64,000 nucleotides of DNA from Roseibium sp. MMSF_3412 (GCF_030733265.1 NZ_JASHJI010000004.1:248001-312000); one strand, 5' to 3'. Numbered from the stretch's first letter, positions 17,291 through 26,675 are shown. Numbers and translations: made by a program. Notes: generated by a model from the letters alone, not told the origin.

Positions 17291-17330
17291 ATTACTCAAG
17301 TGTAATTTTAACGAATTACACTTGAGTAAT
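17291..17330. terminator. Perfect 17-bp inverted repeat between convergent genes
   Basis: ATTACTCAAGTGTAATT (17291-17307) and AATTACACTTGAGTAAT (17314-17330) pair perfectly across a 6-base loop. Lying between two convergent genes, it is best read as a two-way terminator, although it lacks a long T-run. It could also be a protein-binding site. Confidence 0.6.
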
Positions 17331-17389
17331 CAGAATTTCATCTTACCATACAATACAGAAAACACAGTACCATTCTCTGAATCCTAAGA

Positions 17390-18064
17390 TCACCAAAGAC
17401 TCGGAAGGAAATTAGCAATAACGGCTTGAGAGATGTCTAGTGTCGGCATCGCGAGCAAAAAGAAGCCAATAGAGCCGGTAACGAGTGACACACAGCGCGC
17501 TACACGGTGTGTGTGCATTTCTCCCGTCCACCACTCTCGTGCGAGGAAGCTGATGTAATCGCCACGCTGTGAGAACATTTGCGAGCGAACATCTGGCCGA
17601 TATCCGGAAACCAAAGGTTTTTTTGCACGGGTCTGGCCTTGCACTATCCAAAATAACGAAAGCCTTGGCTGCCAGTGATCCGATAGTACATCTCGCTCCA
17701 TTCTCGAAAGCTCATGAACACTGTAGCGCTCAGTTACCCGGGCTGAAAATTCAATATCCCCCTTCGCAAGCTTCAATATTTCCGGAGAAAATACTCGGAA
17801 AATGAAGTTTGAAATCATCAAAAGCAAACTACCGATGAAAACCAGCTTCATTTTCGTCAAGCTAGTTAGAAAAAATGGTGTGGATGCGTCTGATTCTGCT
17901 CCTGCTATCATCCTAAAAGACGAAATTTCTGCAAATTGATCATTAAAAAGTATAATGTAACCAACTAAAGGAATTAGCATAATGACTTTTGTTAAGTCAT
18001 TATTAGCAATTAATTCCACCGATTGCCACTGAGTATACTTCCAATCAGAATGAAAATGAATCAA
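17390..18064 (-). CDS. Membrane protein of unknown function
   Basis: 224 residues with about three hydrophobic segments (KVIMLIPLVGYIILF; KLVFIGSLLLMISNFIFRVF; SLVTGSIGFFLLAMP near the C-terminus). Between the second and third lies a charged cytoplasmic-type region with RYSVHELSRMERDVL and FLAREWWTGE. No family recognised. It is monocistronic, AT-rich and island-borne. Confidence 0.55.
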   Translation of the reverse strand: MIHFHSDWKYTQWQSVELIANNDLTKVIMLIPLVGYIILFNDQFAEISSFRMIAGAESDASTPFFLTSLTKMKLVFIGSLLLMISNFIFRVFSPEILKLAKGDIEFSARVTERYSVHELSRMERDVLSDHWQPRLSLFWIVQGQTRAKKPLVSGYRPDVRSQMFSQRGDYISFLAREWWTGEMHTHRVARCVSLVTGSIGFFLLAMPTLDISQAVIANFLPSLW

Positions 18065-18228
18065 GGTTTTCTATACCTCTGTGCTGGCCGCTTCTGATCA
18101 ACAATCGATCCGCGACATGTTGCTTTGATTCGCGCGTTGGTTTCCAGAAATAATTTTAATGTAAGCTTGACGAACTGAGGCCGTGAATGTCTATTTGAGA
18201 AAATCAATTATAGGTTGAGTATTCTTGA

Positions 18229-19587
18229 ATGACATACAATCTGCCGGACTATTTGAGCCAAGGCGAAGCGGCGCGTTTGTTCCCTGTTCTATCAACTACT
18301 TCAAAGGAAGGTCGCACAACATCAATTGTGCTGGCCTGCATGGTTCAGATTGAGGAACTGGGAGCCGCGCTCCTACACTCTATTGGTCAAAAGCGTGGAA
18401 AGCGTGCTCAAGTACAAGCGTACACTGAAGTCGTTTTCAAGAACCAATCCAAGACGGCCAAGGATCGCCCGGATGGGCTCATCCTTCTCAAAGTCGGCTC
18501 CCGGGAATGGAGAGCTTTGGTTGAAACAAAGGTCGGGAACAATGCCCTCGATGCCGATCAGATTGAAAGATACCGAGCTTTAGCAAAAGACAACGATATC
18601 GACTGCGTTATCACGATATCCAATCAGTTTGCGACTACACCTACCGCACACCCCGTAGAAGAAGTCAGGAAAAGCAGATCTAAGCTGCCCGTATACCATT
18701 GGTCCTGGATGCACGTGGTCACTACTGCGGAGTTGCTGATCAGAAATGAACAGGTCAAGGACCCCGACCAACTATTGCTGCTGAATGAATTGCGGCGTTT
18801 CCTTAATCACGAAAGCGCTGGCGTGCAAGGCTTCCATAAGATGCCCAAAGAGTGGGGAGATCTCAATAAACTGGTGTCATCTGGCGGGGTAATACCTGCG
18901 CGTTCTCCCGAAGCACAGGTTGTGCTTGACGCCTGGCATCAGGAAACTCGTGATCTTTCTCTCATTCTCAGTCGCTTGGTTGAAACATCCGTAAGTGAAA
19001 AACTTCCACGAAAACACATCAATGATCCGGGGCAACGCAAGAGAGACGAACTGCTAACGCTCCGCGAGCGAAACCAACTTCGGTGCACGTTGGATGTTCC
19101 AAATACTGCTTCCCCAATCGAGGTCACAGCGGATCTGAAGCGCAGATGCGTTGACGTTGGAATGACCTTGCGTGCTCCAGAAGACAAGAAGTCAACAAAA
19201 GCACGCCTTAATTGGCTCTTGCGTCAGATAAAGGTCGATAATGTGGAAGGGCTTCACATACGCTTGCTTTGGCCTGGCGCTAGTGAACCAACCCAGCACT
19301 TAGTCGCGGATTTGCGTGAAGACATTGAAATCTGCCAAGAAGGCAAGAACCACCTGGTTGCTCACGGGTTCCATGTCTTCTTATCAAAACGCCTAGGTGG
19401 GCGCTTTACTCAACAAGTCAACTTCATTTCCGATTTGGAGGAAATCGTCCCAATGTTTTACGGCGAAATAGGTGCGAACCTGTCCGTTTGGAAGAAAGCC
19501 GCGCCACGGATAAATCAGGAAAAACCAACCGCTGAGGACGTGTCGATAGATGCGATTGCAGAAGATGCGGAAGAATTCGTAAACTGA
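18229..19587 (+). CDS. PD-(D/E)XK nuclease-like protein
   Basis: 452 residues. The N-terminal third carries a RecB-like nuclease pattern: KDRPDGLILLKVGS, then REWRALVETKVGNNALDADQ and the helix QIERYRAL, giving D...ExK...Q..Y. After it comes VITISNQF and a motif HWSWMHVVTTAELL. The C-terminal 250 residues are not recognised. It stands alone, with no methylase or helicase beside it, which is the pattern of single-gene defence or stress proteins with this fold. The catalytic residues appear present; the substrate is unknown. Confidence 0.65.
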   Translation: MTYNLPDYLSQGEAARLFPVLSTTSKEGRTTSIVLACMVQIEELGAALLHSIGQKRGKRAQVQAYTEVVFKNQSKTAKDRPDGLILLKVGSREWRALVETKVGNNALDADQIERYRALAKDNDIDCVITISNQFATTPTAHPVEEVRKSRSKLPVYHWSWMHVVTTAELLIRNEQVKDPDQLLLLNELRRFLNHESAGVQGFHKMPKEWGDLNKLVSSGGVIPARSPEAQVVLDAWHQETRDLSLILSRLVETSVSEKLPRKHINDPGQRKRDELLTLRERNQLRCTLDVPNTASPIEVTADLKRRCVDVGMTLRAPEDKKSTKARLNWLLRQIKVDNVEGLHIRLLWPGASEPTQHLVADLREDIEICQEGKNHLVAHGFHVFLSKRLGGRFTQQVNFISDLEEIVPMFYGEIGANLSVWKKAAPRINQEKPTAEDVSIDAIAEDAEEFVN

Positions 19588-19743
19588 CTTCAGCGGTTAA
19601 AGGGGTTCTCTTCAACCAAACCAACGAGTGCGAGCCGTTGTAGAAATCTTGTCCGATAAATGGATTGGTTGATAACGCTCAATGCGAACCAACCGTTCCT
19701 ACGTGCATACCTGCTACGATTCCGCGATGAAAAACTAGGAGTT

Positions 19744-20376
19744 TTAAAGTCCCCAACGCAACAACGCTTGTTCAACGCCCTCAGCATCATCCCTGATCCG
19801 CATTACAGCTTGCCGGGATAAACCAACCTGCCGCGCAATCGCACTTATGTTTATGCCGCTTGAAAGCAGGCCGTTGACCGTCCTGACAGATTGTCTATCG
19901 AATGTTGGTTTCCGTCCGGGATATTTTCGCGGATCATTTTTTGCAGCTTTGATACCGGCCTTCTGAGCAACCTTCTGAGCCTCCGCCTGAGCTTCTGCGG
20001 TTGCAGCCAAGAAACCGATCAAAGCATCGCGTACAGCCTGTTGAACGGGATCGTCCGTGGCACCGTCGAATTTCATATTGTTGATGATCGTATGGATGGT
20101 CACGCCGGATCGGATGAACTGTCTGATCACGTCCGTCACGTCTTCATAATTCCGACCCAGGCGATCAACCCATCGAACGACCAAGTGATCGCCATGACGA
20201 AGCTTATCAAATAAACGGCGGCCTTCGGGCCGATCTAGAAGTTTGTGCTGAATTCCGGATACGCCATGATCGGCGATGATTTCATCGAAAACGAAACCGG
20301 CTGCTTCAGCCTGTTCAACCTGATGATCCAGGACTTGTTCGATGGTCGATACGCGTGCGTAGAAGAATGTCGCTAT
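19744..20376 (-). CDS. Serine resolvase/invertase with an ATA start codon
   Basis: About 210 residues if read from ATA at 20374-20376: ATA-GCG-ACA-TTC gives (M)-A-T-F-F-Y-A-R-V-S-T, the normal opening of this family with the catalytic Ser in RVST. GGAGG sits five bases ahead of the ATA, and no ATG, GTG or TTG lies in frame upstream before a stop. The next in-frame start, a TTG inside HLVVRWVD, would remove the catalytic serine. Later features are present: RWVDRLGRNYEDVTDVIRQF, FLAATAEAQAEAQ and a C-terminal HTH (GINISAIARQVGLSRQAVMR). Either the start mutated from ATG and the gene is silenced, or weak ATA initiation is used. Confidence 0.8.
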   Translation of the reverse strand: MATFFYARVSTIEQVLDHQVEQAEAAGFVFDEIIADHGVSGIQHKLLDRPEGRRLFDKLRHGDHLVVRWVDRLGRNYEDVTDVIRQFIRSGVTIHTIINNMKFDGATDDPVQQAVRDALIGFLAATAEAQAEAQKVAQKAGIKAAKNDPRKYPGRKPTFDRQSVRTVNGLLSSGINISAIARQVGLSRQAVMRIRDDAEGVEQALLRWGL

Positions 20377-20400
20377 GGAAGCCTCCGAGATGTCATTAAG

Positions 20401-20419
20401 GGTATTGTTATCTAATACC
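20401..20419. promoter_or_regulatory. Inverted repeat upstream of the resolvase (possible recombination site)
   Basis: GGTATT (20401-20406) and AATACC (20414-20419) flank seven bases, 25 bases upstream of the resolvase start. Resolvases often act on a site directly in front of their own gene; the role here is a guess. Confidence 0.3.
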
Positions 20420-20595
20420 GAGTCGGTTGAACGATTACTACCCTTGATGACACCGTTTTCGGAGAATTATCCGGAACTGCTACCTGTCAGTTACGGTATA
20501 GCCATATGGACAAGCGGAGGTGTGGTTTGGTTTGTTTGAGCCGCGCGTCGAGCCACCCCGATGTGAACCGTGTCTCTTGTGCGGATATCAAAAAA

Positions 20596-21051
20596 TCACG
20601 CTAACTCGTCTGCCAAAGGGGAATTCCAAAACACCTCGTTTTGATCGGTAAACTTGTCCGCACCATCAACCGGTTCTCCCCAAAGCCTGGACCCGAGTTG
20701 AATCATTAACTCGCCCAAGCCAATGCCACGATATGGTCTTCCAACCGATAAGCGCTCCGCAATAACCTGGCCGCAGTATTCCGAAAAGGCCGCCATCGCC
20801 GCAGGAATGTGCGGATTATCAGCATCTAAAATAACGATCTCCCACCAGCCGTTGCGTGCTGCATCTGAATAACTGCGAACATCGTGGTTAGGAGTCAGCC
20901 AGTGATCGACTGGCATGTCGCCTGGGAAATAGCTGGAGGTTACAATGTACGGATGTTCCATTGGATCGAACACTGTGTTTGATGGCTTCAATGCCTCATT
21001 TATTTGTCGCCGGATATTTTTGATCTTCTTGGCTGTAATTTTTTGGGACAT
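20596..21051 (-). CDS. Unknown protein
   Basis: 151 residues from ATG at 21051 (an ATG two codons upstream is also possible). The N-terminus is basic (QKITAKKIKNIRRQINEAL). Then follows an aromatic-rich middle with GWWEIVILDADNPHIPAAM and a GYCGQ-like segment. There is no signal peptide or membrane segment and no recognised domain. It is divergent from the ExoI-like gene with about 100 bases between starts, so they may share control. Confidence 0.5.
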   Translation of the reverse strand: MSQKITAKKIKNIRRQINEALKPSNTVFDPMEHPYIVTSSYFPGDMPVDHWLTPNHDVRSYSDAARNGWWEIVILDADNPHIPAAMAAFSEYCGQVIAERLSVGRPYRGIGLGELMIQLGSRLWGEPVDGADKFTDQNEVFWNSPLADELA

Positions 21052-21155
21052 GAACAAAACTCCTCTTTCATAAGTATTTAGGGAAAGAGGTCAGACTCGT
21101 GCGCACCCGCCAATTTGCTGGACGAGTCGGCGGAGACCATCACTGGGAGAGCAGT

Positions 21156-22526
21156 ATGAGTTTTGCTTTCTATGATTTTGAAACAACAGGAACGAGTCCT
21201 GCATTCGATCAGCCAACACAGTTTGCTGCGATCTTGACGAATGATGATCTTGAACCTTTGAAGCGCATCGATGTTCGATGCCGTTTGTCACCGCACATTC
21301 TTCCTGCACCTTGGGCGTTAGCGGTCACAGGTGTGACGCCGGATATACTAACCAATCCGAATTTGCCGACGTGGTTCGAGTTTGTTCAGACGCTTTCGGC
21401 TTTGATCAACCAATGGGGGCCAGCAACCTGGACCGGATACAACAACATCACTTTCGATGAAGAAGTGCTGCGCCAGTCGCTGTATCAAAACCTGCATCCG
21501 TCGTCGTACCTGACCCAGATGGGGGGCAATGACCGCCTTGATGTCATGAAGTTGGTTTACGCCACCTGGAACTTGGAACCGGATGCATTGGTTTGGCCCA
21601 CGGATGATAGTGGTCGGCAATCCTTCAAGCTCGATCAAATGGCCCCTGCAAATGGATTTGCGCATCACGATGCCCACAATGCCCTCGGAGATGTTGAAGC
21701 GACCATATATATTGCCAGCCTGATCCGCGATCGTGCTCCTGATGTCTGGGAACAATCACTTCGAAACCGGTCCAAACAAAAGGTATCGGAACTGCTACAA
21801 AGCGGTCACCCGCTACGTCTGATTGAACGCTTTGGTGCTACTCCACCGCGATCCTACATCGGCGCTTATGCAGGCAGCAGTACATCGAATCCAAACTCCG
21901 TTGGTTTCCTCGATCTTGATCAGGTTGACCCAAGTGAACTGCTTCTGGCTGATGACGATGTGATCGTTAAAGCAGTGGACAGGACGCCCAAGCTAGTCAG
22001 GACTGTAGCGGTGAACAAAGTACCGAATCTGTTCGAGATGGATCAGATTGATCCTGTGATCACGAATCGCGCCATGCGATTGGCGGAAATGACCGATCTA
22101 CGCGAACGCATCGGCAACGCAATAGCCGCCAGGTTCGCCAACAGAGAAGCCCCTGTCCATGTTGAAGAGCAAATCTACGCAGAATTTTACAGCTCGACGG
22201 ATCAGCGGCTATTAAAACATTTCCAGACGACATCATGGGAAGAGCGCGTTGATGTTTTAACACGACTAAACGATCAACGTGCACGGCAACTTGGTCGGCG
22301 ATTGATCTTCTTGAATCGTCCCGACTTGCTGGACGCAGCTATGGTCAAGAGTATGGCGGTAGCAATTCGAGACCGTTGGGAAACTCTCGACGATGTTCCA
22401 TGGACGACGTTTTCTGAAGTTGAAAAGCAGTTATTCGAGATTGAGGAAGCTGGTGCCATGACCACAGAAGAAGTTGGACGATTGCGTGCCTACTTCGACA
22501 ATTTACGTGAAGGGAGACGCAACTAA
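21156..22526 (+). CDS. ExoI (SbcB)-like 3'-5' exonuclease
   Basis: 456 residues from ATG at 21156 with GGGAGA in front. DEDDh exonuclease motifs are present: FAFYDFETTGTSPAFDQ (Exo I), TWTGYNNITFDEEVLRQSLY (Exo II) and HHDAHNALGDVEAT (Exo III with His and Asp). The C-terminal half resembles the exonuclease I tail (FYSSTDQRLLKHFQ, then RLIFLNRPDLL). It degrades single-stranded DNA from the 3' end in the family. It is an extra, island-borne copy, perhaps serving replication or recombination of the element or defence. The 345 bases after it (22527-22871) show no supported gene. Confidence 0.82.
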   Translation: MSFAFYDFETTGTSPAFDQPTQFAAILTNDDLEPLKRIDVRCRLSPHILPAPWALAVTGVTPDILTNPNLPTWFEFVQTLSALINQWGPATWTGYNNITFDEEVLRQSLYQNLHPSSYLTQMGGNDRLDVMKLVYATWNLEPDALVWPTDDSGRQSFKLDQMAPANGFAHHDAHNALGDVEATIYIASLIRDRAPDVWEQSLRNRSKQKVSELLQSGHPLRLIERFGATPPRSYIGAYAGSSTSNPNSVGFLDLDQVDPSELLLADDDVIVKAVDRTPKLVRTVAVNKVPNLFEMDQIDPVITNRAMRLAEMTDLRERIGNAIAARFANREAPVHVEEQIYAEFYSSTDQRLLKHFQTTSWEERVDVLTRLNDQRARQLGRRLIFLNRPDLLDAAMVKSMAVAIRDRWETLDDVPWTTFSEVEKQLFEIEEAGAMTTEEVGRLRAYFDNLREGRRN

Positions 22527-22871
22527 ACCCTACAAACATGACAAGTGCATGATCAAGTTGTCATATCAGCGCTGCGAAGAAAGGCGGGTTCAAGTTCATC
22601 CAAAACGTTGTTGCGATGCGCTCAACTTAAAGCTCGGGCGACCCCCGGAACTTTATTGTATTTGCTCGAATGCTAGTATGATGCCGAAAGCTGGCTAGGT
22701 AGAGTTGGGGTCACAACTCACGACGGAATTGCCCAACGGGTACTTTGTAGACCTTGACGATGTTTCTCGACAAAAGGACACCGAAGTACCGAATTGAAGG
22801 TTGCTTCGAAAAAATATATACCTATAGTTGTAAATCTAGCTAATTGACAGTTCTCACACTTAGAGAAAACC

Positions 22872-23549
22872 ATGGATGAATTCGAGCAACAACCGTTCAG
22901 CGATGCGGAATTTGCGGAAAATCCGGAACAGCGTTGCCCGGTAATTCTGCTACTGGACACCTCTTATTCAATGAGTGGCGCGCCAATATCAGAATTGAAC
23001 GAAGGTCTGGCCACCTTTCGGCAGGAACTTATGAACGATCCCATGGCCGCAAAACGCGTGGAATTGGCAATGGTCACTTTTGGGCCAGTGGAGATTAAGT
23101 CCGACTTCGTTACTGTGGATCATTTCTATCCTGAAACGCTGATTGCGGACAATGCGACCCCAATGGGCGAAGCTATTGTAACGGGGCTCGACATGCTCCG
23201 ACAACGCAAGGACCGCTACCGCGAGAACGGTGTCAAATACTACCGACCATGGGTATTTCTAATTACCGATGGTGCTCCGACCGACGCTTGGCAGGAAGCG
23301 AAGCAGCGCATCCACCAAGGCGAAGAGCGTAAGGAATTCATGTTTTATGCCGTGGGGGTGGAGCAGGCTGACATGAATGTGCTTGGCCAGATTGCCACCC
23401 GTCAACCGCTCAAGTTAAAAGGGCTGGCTTTCAAGGAGTTGTTCCAGTGGCTCTCCAGTTCGCTTAGCGCTGTATCGCAGTCCAACCCCGGCGATGCCGT
23501 TCCGCTCGACAACCCGACTGCCCCGGATGGTTGGGCCGTAGCGGGTTGA
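22872..23549 (+). CDS. vWA-domain protein, TerY-like
   Basis: 225 residues, essentially one von Willebrand A domain. MIDAS residues are present: [12 protein letters not shown] (DxSxS), DNATPMGEA (Thr) and LITDGAPTD (Asp). An acidic N-terminus ([19 protein letters not shown]) precedes it. It is the first of three tightly spaced genes (PP2C 4 bases later, kinase 2 bases after that). That order and content match the TerY-P triad predicted from comparative genomics, in which the vWA protein is thought to be a phosphorylation-controlled scaffold. The function is not experimentally settled. Confidence 0.85.
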   Translation: MDEFEQQPFSDAEFAENPEQRCPVILLLDTSYSMSGAPISELNEGLATFRQELMNDPMAAKRVELAMVTFGPVEIKSDFVTVDHFYPETLIADNATPMGEAIVTGLDMLRQRKDRYRENGVKYYRPWVFLITDGAPTDAWQEAKQRIHQGEERKEFMFYAVGVEQADMNVLGQIATRQPLKLKGLAFKELFQWLSSSLSAVSQSNPGDAVPLDNPTAPDGWAVAG

Positions 23550-23553
23550 TCCT

Positions 23554-24300
23554 ATGGAATGGCGGTGGGCGTCAGCGTCCGTAATCGGGACGTCGCACAT
23601 GCGAAATGGTGACAGACTGCAAGATGCCTACGCCGTTGCCGAAATTAGCGATGGCGGCATACTTGCTGTGGTTTCGGATGGTGCGGGCAGTGCGATGTTC
23701 GGCGCATATGGCGCGTGGCTCACTTGCCGTTTTCTCTCCGTTCGATTTCGAGAATGGGTACGCGCCAATCCAGACCTGCCATCCGATGAAGAATTAGCGG
23801 ACTGGATAGATGAACTTCGGGACCGAATATCAGCGATAGCAACCCAGCGTGAATCTACGTCTCGACAATTCGCTGCAACACTGGCGGCAATCGCTATCAC
23901 GTCAGATGAAACTGTCACGATGCACATTGGCGATAGCGCTGTTGTGGGGCGGAAAGGCAACGAATGGGATGTGCTGTGCTGGCCTGAGAACGGCGAGTAT
24001 GCGTCAAGCACCTACTTCGTCACTGACGATCCGGAGCCGCGCCTGAGGATCAGCCGCCGCCCTCGTGAACACGACGCATTCGCTCTATTCTCCGATGGTG
24101 TTGGCGATCTGGCCTTGTCGCATCTGGAACAGAACGCGCATCCCCGGTTCTTTGATCCTATGTTCCGCCCGGTTGATTCTGCATCGGGCGAGGGACGGCT
24201 TGTCGAGCTATCGGCGAAGCTGGCCACATACCTCGCTGGACCTTCGGTCTGCGAACGCACCGATGATGACAAGACGCTCATCCTCATATCCGGGGGCTGA
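23554..24300 (+). CDS. PP2C-family protein phosphatase
   Basis: 248 residues. Metal-binding PP2C motifs: RNGDRLQDAYAV near the start, AVVSDGAGSAMFGAYGA, MHIGDSAVVGR, LFSDGVGDLAL and a C-terminal RTDDDKTLILIS. It is a soluble Ser/Thr phosphatase that would reverse phosphorylation by the kinase encoded two bases downstream. Second gene of the vWA-PP2C-kinase unit. Confidence 0.87.
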   Translation: MEWRWASASVIGTSHMRNGDRLQDAYAVAEISDGGILAVVSDGAGSAMFGAYGAWLTCRFLSVRFREWVRANPDLPSDEELADWIDELRDRISAIATQRESTSRQFAATLAAIAITSDETVTMHIGDSAVVGRKGNEWDVLCWPENGEYASSTYFVTDDPEPRLRISRRPREHDAFALFSDGVGDLALSHLEQNAHPRFFDPMFRPVDSASGEGRLVELSAKLATYLAGPSVCERTDDDKTLILISGG

Positions 24301-24302
24301 CC

Positions 24303-26480
24303 GTGCAAGAAATCGTAATCGGCAAGGATCAGTTTTCGATTGGAGAATTGATCGGCAAGGGTGGCGAGGGAGAAGTCTTCACCATCAAAGGTCGATCTGG
24401 GCAAGCTGTCAAAATATATAACTCTAGCCTGCGCACCCAACGTGAAGACAAGGTGCGGGCGATGGTGAGCGAAGGCCTTGCCGTGAAGACCGACCTTGTA
24501 GCGTACCCAGGCGAAGTGGTGACAGACCGTCGCGGCAACTTTGTGGGCTTCGTTATGCGTCTGGTGTCAGGCTATCGCCCGTTGCATGAGCTCTACACCC
24601 CGAAGTCTCGCCAGCGCCATTTCCCGATAGCGGATTATCGGTTCATCGTGCATGTGGCAATCAACGTCGTGCGCGCTGTTGGGAAGGTGCACCAGACCGG
24701 TTGTGTCATAGGCGACTTGAACCATTCCGGTGTCCTAGTGGCTCAGGATGGGACTGTTGCCCTAATTGACGCGGATAGCTTCCAATTCAGCCTGAACGGC
24801 AAGTCCTATCCCTGTGTCGTTGGGGTTCCTGATTTCACACCGCCCGAGTTGCACCGGAAGAACCTCGCATCCGTTCGGCGCATCATAGAACACGACAACT
24901 TTGGCCTCGCGGTTGCGATCTTCCACCTTTTGTTCATGGGCCGTCACCCCTATGCCGGTCGTTACAACGGCCCAGACATTTCCATGGGCGACGCCATTGC
25001 TCAAAACCGGTTCGCCTTTTCGCTCGCCCGCCGAGCAGCAACACAAACGGCCCCACCACCGGGTGCGCCGACGCTCGACACATTCCCGGATGTTGTCGCC
25101 CGTGCATTCGAGAACGCATTTGGGCTGACACCAGGCGCGCGTCCGAGTACGCTGGACTGGATTCACGCACTAAAGACGCTCGAAGGCTCACTGAGCCGCT
25201 GTAGCAAAGTCAAGACGCACTACTACCCCAGCGCTGCCGGGGGGTGCGTCTGGTGCAAGCTGACGTCCAATAGCGGCTTTGACATGTTCCCGGATCTGAC
25301 CGCAGCGGAACCAAGTATCCCGACCGATCCGCGGGGCACGGAACAGGCAATCCGGGAGATTCAGGCCTTTCGCGTCCCGACGGCTGCGGACTTGCTGCAC
25401 TTAGCGGCTGCGCCGCGTAGTGCCAGCAATGCGTTGCGCGAAGCTAGGAGCGGTAAACGGGGACGGGCGCTCTTGGGTTTACTCTTGATGGGCGGTGCAG
25501 TTGCAGGGTTCTTCTACGCCGCCCCCGTGTGGTTTTTATGGATCGGACTGGCAATCTGGGGGTGGGTAACCTTCTCTGATCGTGAAGTTGAAAGCAGCCC
25601 ATTTTATCAGGCCTTCAAAGATGCCGATGGACGGGTACAGCGCGAGCTTGATGGTTTTGTGCAGCGCAACGGCATGACCGAGGTTCTGCGGGTGTACAGC
25701 AATTTGGACGCAGCAATCTCCACTTATAAGGGCCATGACGATGCGTTTGCCCGTGAAATCATGGTGTTGAAGTCCAACCGGGAATCTCGCCAACGGCAGG
25801 CCTATCTCGACAAGTTCTCCATCCGGCGGGCGAATATCTCCGGTATCGGTCCAGCGAAAACGGCAACGTTGATCTCTTTTGGGATCGAGACCGCCGCCGA
25901 CGTGCACCGCTCTGCCGTTCTACGAGTGCCGGGGTTTGGTGACGTGATGACCAGCAAACTAGTGTCTTGGCGACGCGGACATGAGAGCCGGTTTAAATAT
26001 GACAGGACGCCAAATGCTCAGGATGTCGCAGATGAAAGGGCATTGCGCGGGCGGTTCACGGCAGAAAAGGCAAAGTTGGAATCCACTATCCGTAACGGGC
26101 TGGCTACCCTAAGGAGCGCCAAAACCCGACTGGACGCATTGCCAGCAAAAGCGAGAAGCGACAGATCACTGACCGACGCGCTGACGGCCCGAGCTCAAGC
26201 CGAACAAGACCTGCGCGATTTGGGGGTATCGGTTCCGGCTTCCAATGTGGCACTGACCTTAACACAAGCATCACGATCTGTGCCACAACCGCCTAACCCA
26301 CCCCGCGCTAACACGCCAACGCCGCAGTCGCCACGCGTGACGGTTTTGTCAGGCAAACCAAGCTGTCCGCGTTGTGGTGCCTCCATGATACGCAGAAAAG
26401 CGCGGCGAGGTCGGAATGCAGGCGGACAATTCTGGGGTTGTTCTCGGTATCCGCATTGCAAGGGCACACGCAACATCTGA
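24303..26480 (+). CDS. Protein kinase-like protein with HhH and topoisomerase-type zinc ribbon
   Basis: 725 residues, GTG start at 24303. The kinase-like domain (about 1-300) has IGKGGEGEVF (Gly loop), AVKIYN (ATP Lys), GDLNHSGVLV (catalytic loop; the usual metal-binding Asn is replaced by Gly) and LIDADSFQF in place of DFG. A Cys pair region (AGGCVWCKL) follows. Next are two hydrophobic segments at about 380-420 (ALLGLLLMGGAVAGFFYAA; FLWIGLAIWGWVTF), a coiled part, and a helix-hairpin-helix (ISGIGPAKTATLISFGIETA; VPGFGDVMTSKLVSW). A C-terminal zinc ribbon CPRCGAS...GCSRYPHCKG of the topoisomerase I type ends it. HhH and the ribbon suggest contact with nucleic acid, which is unusual for a kinase. 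Third gene of the TerY-P-like unit. Confidence 0.83.
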   Translation: MQEIVIGKDQFSIGELIGKGGEGEVFTIKGRSGQAVKIYNSSLRTQREDKVRAMVSEGLAVKTDLVAYPGEVVTDRRGNFVGFVMRLVSGYRPLHELYTPKSRQRHFPIADYRFIVHVAINVVRAVGKVHQTGCVIGDLNHSGVLVAQDGTVALIDADSFQFSLNGKSYPCVVGVPDFTPPELHRKNLASVRRIIEHDNFGLAVAIFHLLFMGRHPYAGRYNGPDISMGDAIAQNRFAFSLARRAATQTAPPPGAPTLDTFPDVVARAFENAFGLTPGARPSTLDWIHALKTLEGSLSRCSKVKTHYYPSAAGGCVWCKLTSNSGFDMFPDLTAAEPSIPTDPRGTEQAIREIQAFRVPTAADLLHLAAAPRSASNALREARSGKRGRALLGLLLMGGAVAGFFYAAPVWFLWIGLAIWGWVTFSDREVESSPFYQAFKDADGRVQRELDGFVQRNGMTEVLRVYSNLDAAISTYKGHDDAFAREIMVLKSNRESRQRQAYLDKFSIRRANISGIGPAKTATLISFGIETAADVHRSAVLRVPGFGDVMTSKLVSWRRGHESRFKYDRTPNAQDVADERALRGRFTAEKAKLESTIRNGLATLRSAKTRLDALPAKARSDRSLTDALTARAQAEQDLRDLGVSVPASNVALTLTQASRSVPQPPNPPRANTPTPQSPRVTVLSGKPSCPRCGASMIRRKARRGRNAGGQFWGCSRYPHCKGTRNI

Positions 26481-26605
26481 TCGGAATTCACGTTAGGTGG
26501 ATGAACGGACGCAAACATCTGGAGCAGACTTGGTGTGTGTTGCATAAACGTTAGCAAAGCCAAAATTTGGCCAAACCAATACCGACAGGGGGGAAAAAAG
26601 CGAAG

Positions 26606-26627
26606 CCTAATAGTAACTTCTATTAGG
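26606..26627. terminator. Hairpin between the convergent kinase and primase genes
   Basis: CCTAATAG (26606-26613) and CTATTAGG (26620-26627) pair perfectly with a 6-base loop. On the plus strand TTT follows; on the other side lies an A-rich stretch (six A at about 26594-26599). It is a plausible terminator for the kinase operon. Confidence 0.55.
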
Positions 26628-26675
26628 TTTGAGCATTTCATCCCCTAAATCACGAGCGAAGCGATTGAATTTACC

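Noticed and set aside
22527..22871. Possible short coding frame with protein-like pieces after the ExoI-like gene
   Set aside because: Frames are short, broken by stops and lack a ribosome site.
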